64,000 bases of DNA from Ruaniaceae bacterium KH17 (GTDB lineage: Bacteria > Actinomycetota > Actinomycetes > Actinomycetales > Actinomycetaceae), in the NCBI GenBank assembly GCA_900199505.1, contig FZQV01000013.1:1-64000 (forward strand), written 5' to 3'. Both the position numbers and the translations under genes were made by a program. Below, piece after piece: positions 59,154 to 64,000 of the stretch. Within the stretch, counting starts at the first letter, position 1, and each line of letters starts with the position of its first letter. Under the pieces are notes generated by a model. It worked only from the letters and a program-made list of their open reading frames with translations, was not told the origin of the DNA and searched no databases.

Positions 59154-60322
59154 AGCGCGGCCCCCTCACTGTAGAAGGCCGCATTATCGTCCTCGGCGCG
59201 GGTCCCCGTGTAGGGGTCATGGGAGATGCCCGACGGCGTCTCGGCAGCCCCGCCGTGAGCCGCCACGAGCGATGCGTGAGTGGGCGCGTCCGGGATGTGC
59301 GCGGGGCGGTCGGAGGCCATCTCGCGGCGCAGCACCGGCACGATCTCGGAGCCCAGGATCTCGATCTGCTCGAGCACGGTCTTCAGCGGCAGGCCGGCGT
59401 GGTCGATCAAGAAGAGCTGGCGCTGGTAGTGGCCCACGTCCTCGCGCATGGCGGCGTAGCGGTCGATCACCTGCTGCGGCGAGCCGACCGTGAGCGGGGT
59501 CTGCGCGGTGAAGCTCTCCAGCGAGGGGCCGCCGCCGTACACCGGGGCGTCGTTGAAGTACGGGCGGAACTCGCGCACAGCATCCTGCGAGTTGGGCCGC
59601 ACGAACACCTGACCACCGAGACCCAAGATCGCCTGATCGGCCGGGCCGTGACCGTGCGCCTCGAAGCGCTGGCGATAGAAATTCACCATCCGCTTGGTGT
59701 GGCTCATCGGCCAGAAGATGTTGTTGTGGAAGAAGCCGTCGCCGTAGAACGCGGCCTGTTCGGCGATCTCCGGGCTCTGAATCGAGCCGTGCCACACGAA
59801 CGGCGCCACGCCATCCATCGGGCGCGGGGTAGAGGTGAAGCCGTGCAGAGGCGTGCGGAATTGGCCCTCCCAGTTGACCACGTCTTCGTCCCAGAGCTTG
59901 CGTAGCAGCGCGTAGTTCTCTATCGCGAGGTCAATGCCCTGGCGGATGTCCTTGCCAAACCACGGGTACACCGGCCCGGTGTTACCGCGACCCATCATCA
60001 GGTCCACGCGCCCATCTGCGAGGTGCTGCAGCATCGCGTAGTCCTCGGCGATCTTCACCGGATCATTGGTGGTGATCAGCGTGGTAGAGGTCGAGAGGAT
60101 GAGCCGCTCGGTCTGCGCGGCGATGTAGCCGAGCATCGTCGTTGGGCTTGAGGGCACGAAGGGCGGGTTGTGATGCTCACCTGTGGCGAACACGTCGAGG
60201 CCAGCATCCTCGGATGCCTTAGCGATGGCGACCATCGCCTTAATCCGCTCCCGTTCCGTGGGCGTGCGGCCCGTGGTGGGATCGGTGGTGACGTCTCCAA
60301 CTGTGAATACTCCGAACTGCAT
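59150..60322 (-). CDS. FMN-dependent luciferase-like monooxygenase (CE1758-like)
   Basis: A 390-residue TIM-barrel flavin monooxygenase: FGVFTVGDVTTDPTTGRTPT, FATGEHHNPPFVPSSPTTML and MMGRGNTGPVYPWFGKD are typical of the bacterial luciferase-like superfamily. The substrate is unknown. It is the first gene of the pair with the FMN reductase. The start is set by TAGGAT ending 6 nt upstream of the ATG; GAGGGC immediately before ATG is too close for a normal ribosome site. Confidence 0.9.
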   Translation of the reverse strand: MQFGVFTVGDVTTDPTTGRTPTERERIKAMVAIAKASEDAGLDVFATGEHHNPPFVPSSPTTMLGYIAAQTERLILSTSTTLITTNDPVKIAEDYAMLQHLADGRVDLMMGRGNTGPVYPWFGKDIRQGIDLAIENYALLRKLWDEDVVNWEGQFRTPLHGFTSTPRPMDGVAPFVWHGSIQSPEIAEQAAFYGDGFFHNNIFWPMSHTKRMVNFYRQRFEAHGHGPADQAILGLGGQVFVRPNSQDAVREFRPYFNDAPVYGGGPSLESFTAQTPLTVGSPQQVIDRYAAMREDVGHYQRQLFLIDHAGLPLKTVLEQIEILGSEIVPVLRREMASDRPAHIPDAPTHASLVAAHGGAAETPSGISHDPYTGTRAEDDNAAFYSEGAAL

Positions 60323-60328
60323 GCCCTC

Positions 60329-60357
60329 ATCCTACGCCTAGTTGAAGATTCAACCAA
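60329..60357 (-). promoter_or_regulatory. Promoter and operator of the luciferase-like operon
   Basis: On the minus strand TTGGTT (60357-60352), a 17-nt spacer and TAGGAT (60334-60329). The perfect palindrome GTTGAA-GA-TTCAAC (60341-60354) overlaps the -35 and spacer, fitting a repressor of MarR type; no such gene is adjacent. Confidence 0.65.
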
Positions 60358-60461
60358 CATGGGTTTCGCCACACATGCCGCCAATCACCACACCGCTTCG
60401 GGATCGTGTGCCCTCATCCGCCGCCGGTGCGGCAAATACCCGCACGCTCCGCCAACCGGCC

Positions 60462-60773
60462 TTCTGCCACTCAGGTGAGTGGGAAAGGTCCGGAGACGCC
60501 GTGTTCAGCGTACGTTTGCCACTCACGTGAGTGGGAAAGGTCCGGAGGAGCCGTGTTCAGCGTACGTTTGCCACTCACGTGAGTGGGAAAGGTCCGGAGG
60601 CGCCGTGTTCAGCGTACGTTTGCCACTCACGTGAGTGCGAAGAGGTCGAAGGAGGGGTCCTCAGCGAACTTTTGCCACTCACGTGAGTGGGAAAGGTCCG
60701 GACAAGCCGTGTTCAGCGTACGTTTGCCACTCACGTGAGTGCGAAACGCACGGCGTGGGTGTGCCGGGGTGGC
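60462..60773. repeat. Six-unit tandem array of 52-bp palindromic repeats
   Basis: Units start at 60462, 60514, 60566, 60618, 60670 and 60722, each exactly 52 bp apart. Each begins TTTGCCACTCACGTGAGTGG (or GTGCG) and most continue AAAGGTCCGGA and end CCGTGTTCAGCGTAC. Unit 1 has one change in the palindrome (CAGGTG). Units 4 and 6 keep the palindrome but have diverged filler. It is not CRISPR because filler is also repeated. Two related units lie at 23-126. It lies between the luciferase-like gene and secA, and no gene is seen in it. Confidence 0.95.
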
Positions 60774-60802
60774 ACGGGTACGGCAGGGCGGGAGGTAGAG
60801 CG

Positions 60803-60880
60803 ATGGTTTCGTGATCTCGACTCGCTACGCTCGCTCTATCCAAGCCACTTCATTCCGCTCAACCAACGTATTGCTCAGTC
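60803..60880. repeat. Diverged intergenic repeat-like sequence downstream of secA
   Basis: GTGATCTCGACTCGCTACGC followed by TCGCTCT and later CTCAACCAACG resembles a dispersed palindromic sequence seen in other high-GC actinobacteria (from memory). Pairing of CGACTCGCTACG with CGTAGCGAGTCG-like arms is only partial here. The stretch 60774-60905 otherwise appears empty. Confidence 0.35.
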
Positions 60881-60905
60881 GACGAAATGCTCAACCGCCG
60901 AGCTG

Positions 60906-63725
<2,820 letters not shown>

Positions 63726-64000
63726 GGGTACTCCATTCGTTGGTCTGCCTTCCAATGGTACGGCCCCACGCGCATTTGGGCAGATTCGTTACCTCAGGGC
63801 GAAACAGTGCCACGAACGACACGGTCACTCATCAACGTGGCTCGATTGCTCATTCCGCTGAGTAATACGGCCACGTAGATGCGGTGGCCCCGCCATCGAG
63901 GCCATCCACACGCATCACGGCCATGCGCAAGAACGGCTCACCCCGAATCGGATGCGCCGGTACCCAGCCTCACCCGAGGGCGGAGGTGAGGCTGGCGATG
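63726..64000. other. Intergenic region upstream of secA
   Basis: No convincing gene. An imperfect inverted repeat (63830-63841 with 63870-63881, 11 of 12 matching) surrounds a 28-nt loop. A perfect 11-bp stem CCAGCCTCACC / GGTGAGGCTGG (63964-63995) looks like a terminator for a gene outside the window. On the minus strand a frame ends in TGA inside that stem, so a gene may enter from the right. Confidence 0.5.

Noticed and set aside
60462-60773. CRISPR array
   Set aside because: Repeat spacing is regular, but the supposed spacers are themselves near-identical between units and no cas genes are present. It is a tandem repeat of a 52-bp unit.
63865-63975. Small minus-strand gene encoding a HPIRGEPFLRMAVM-like peptide
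   Set aside because: The frame is open only briefly, with a stop just upstream and no ribosome site; it is probably non-coding.

Overview
The window is high-GC DNA from an actinobacterium. Evidence: the block prmC-prfA-rpmE-rho and hom-thrC-thrB next to lysA and argS, a fused KGD-type 2-oxoglutarate decarboxylase, a SigR/RsrA thiol-stress pair, the 24-residue ribosomal protein bL37, and an arginine/asparagine-rich Rho insert. The gene set fits an Actinomycetaceae-like member of the Actinomycetales, but this is inference from gene content; no rRNA is present to settle it.

Layout. 1-10.5 kb: housekeeping genes on the minus strand (release factor, L31, Rho, an MFS exporter, threonine and lysine synthesis). 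10.7-12.6 kb: argS, divergent from a tRNA-Arg(CCG). 12.6-18.5 kb: a variable region beside that tRNA. It holds an orphan two-TM protein, a GH43 remnant, a frameshifted gene, a nonsense-interrupted small ORF, a Phd/PIN toxin-antitoxin pair, a DUF1801-like protein, a lactonase, a TetR regulator and a truncated SDR. 18.5-31.2 kb: a LytTR/AgrC-like two-component system followed by a carbohydrate island with three different GH3 glycosidases (cytosolic, lipoprotein, and membrane-anchored with permuted domains), a GtrA-like protein, a GT2 glycosyltransferase and a small lipoprotein. Two of the GH3 genes share a 25-bp operator-like element. 31.3-40.8 kb: flavin oxidoreductase, alanine dehydrogenase, beta-CASP RNase, CynX-type MFS, GDPD, M23 peptidase and two CorC/HlyC-type CBS proteins. 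41-47 kb: kgd, an orphan TorD-like chaperone, bL37, and sigR-rsrA with a SigR-type promoter. 47-55 kb: a leaderless DUF2975/HTH pair, DoxX, RsgA, HisN, and a SAF / CpaE-like ATPase / HTH / LysM / Rv3235 neighbourhood of the kind often found near secA. 55-64 kb: a serpin remnant, NAD synthetase, an FMN-reductase/luciferase-like pair, and SecA.

Three non-coding patterns stand out. First, a tandem array of 52-bp units, each carrying the palindrome CACTCACGTGAGTG, lies between the luciferase-like gene and secA; two more units with identical spacing sit at the left edge of the window. The 52-bp period equals five helical turns, and palindrome and spacing are kept where the filler has diverged. Second, at least eleven genes have a -10-like hexamer ending exactly 6 nt before the start codon, predicting leaderless mRNAs. 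Third, a set of long intergenic hairpins, several with a CTAAAC loop core, borders gene remnants such as the serpin and GH43 fragments.
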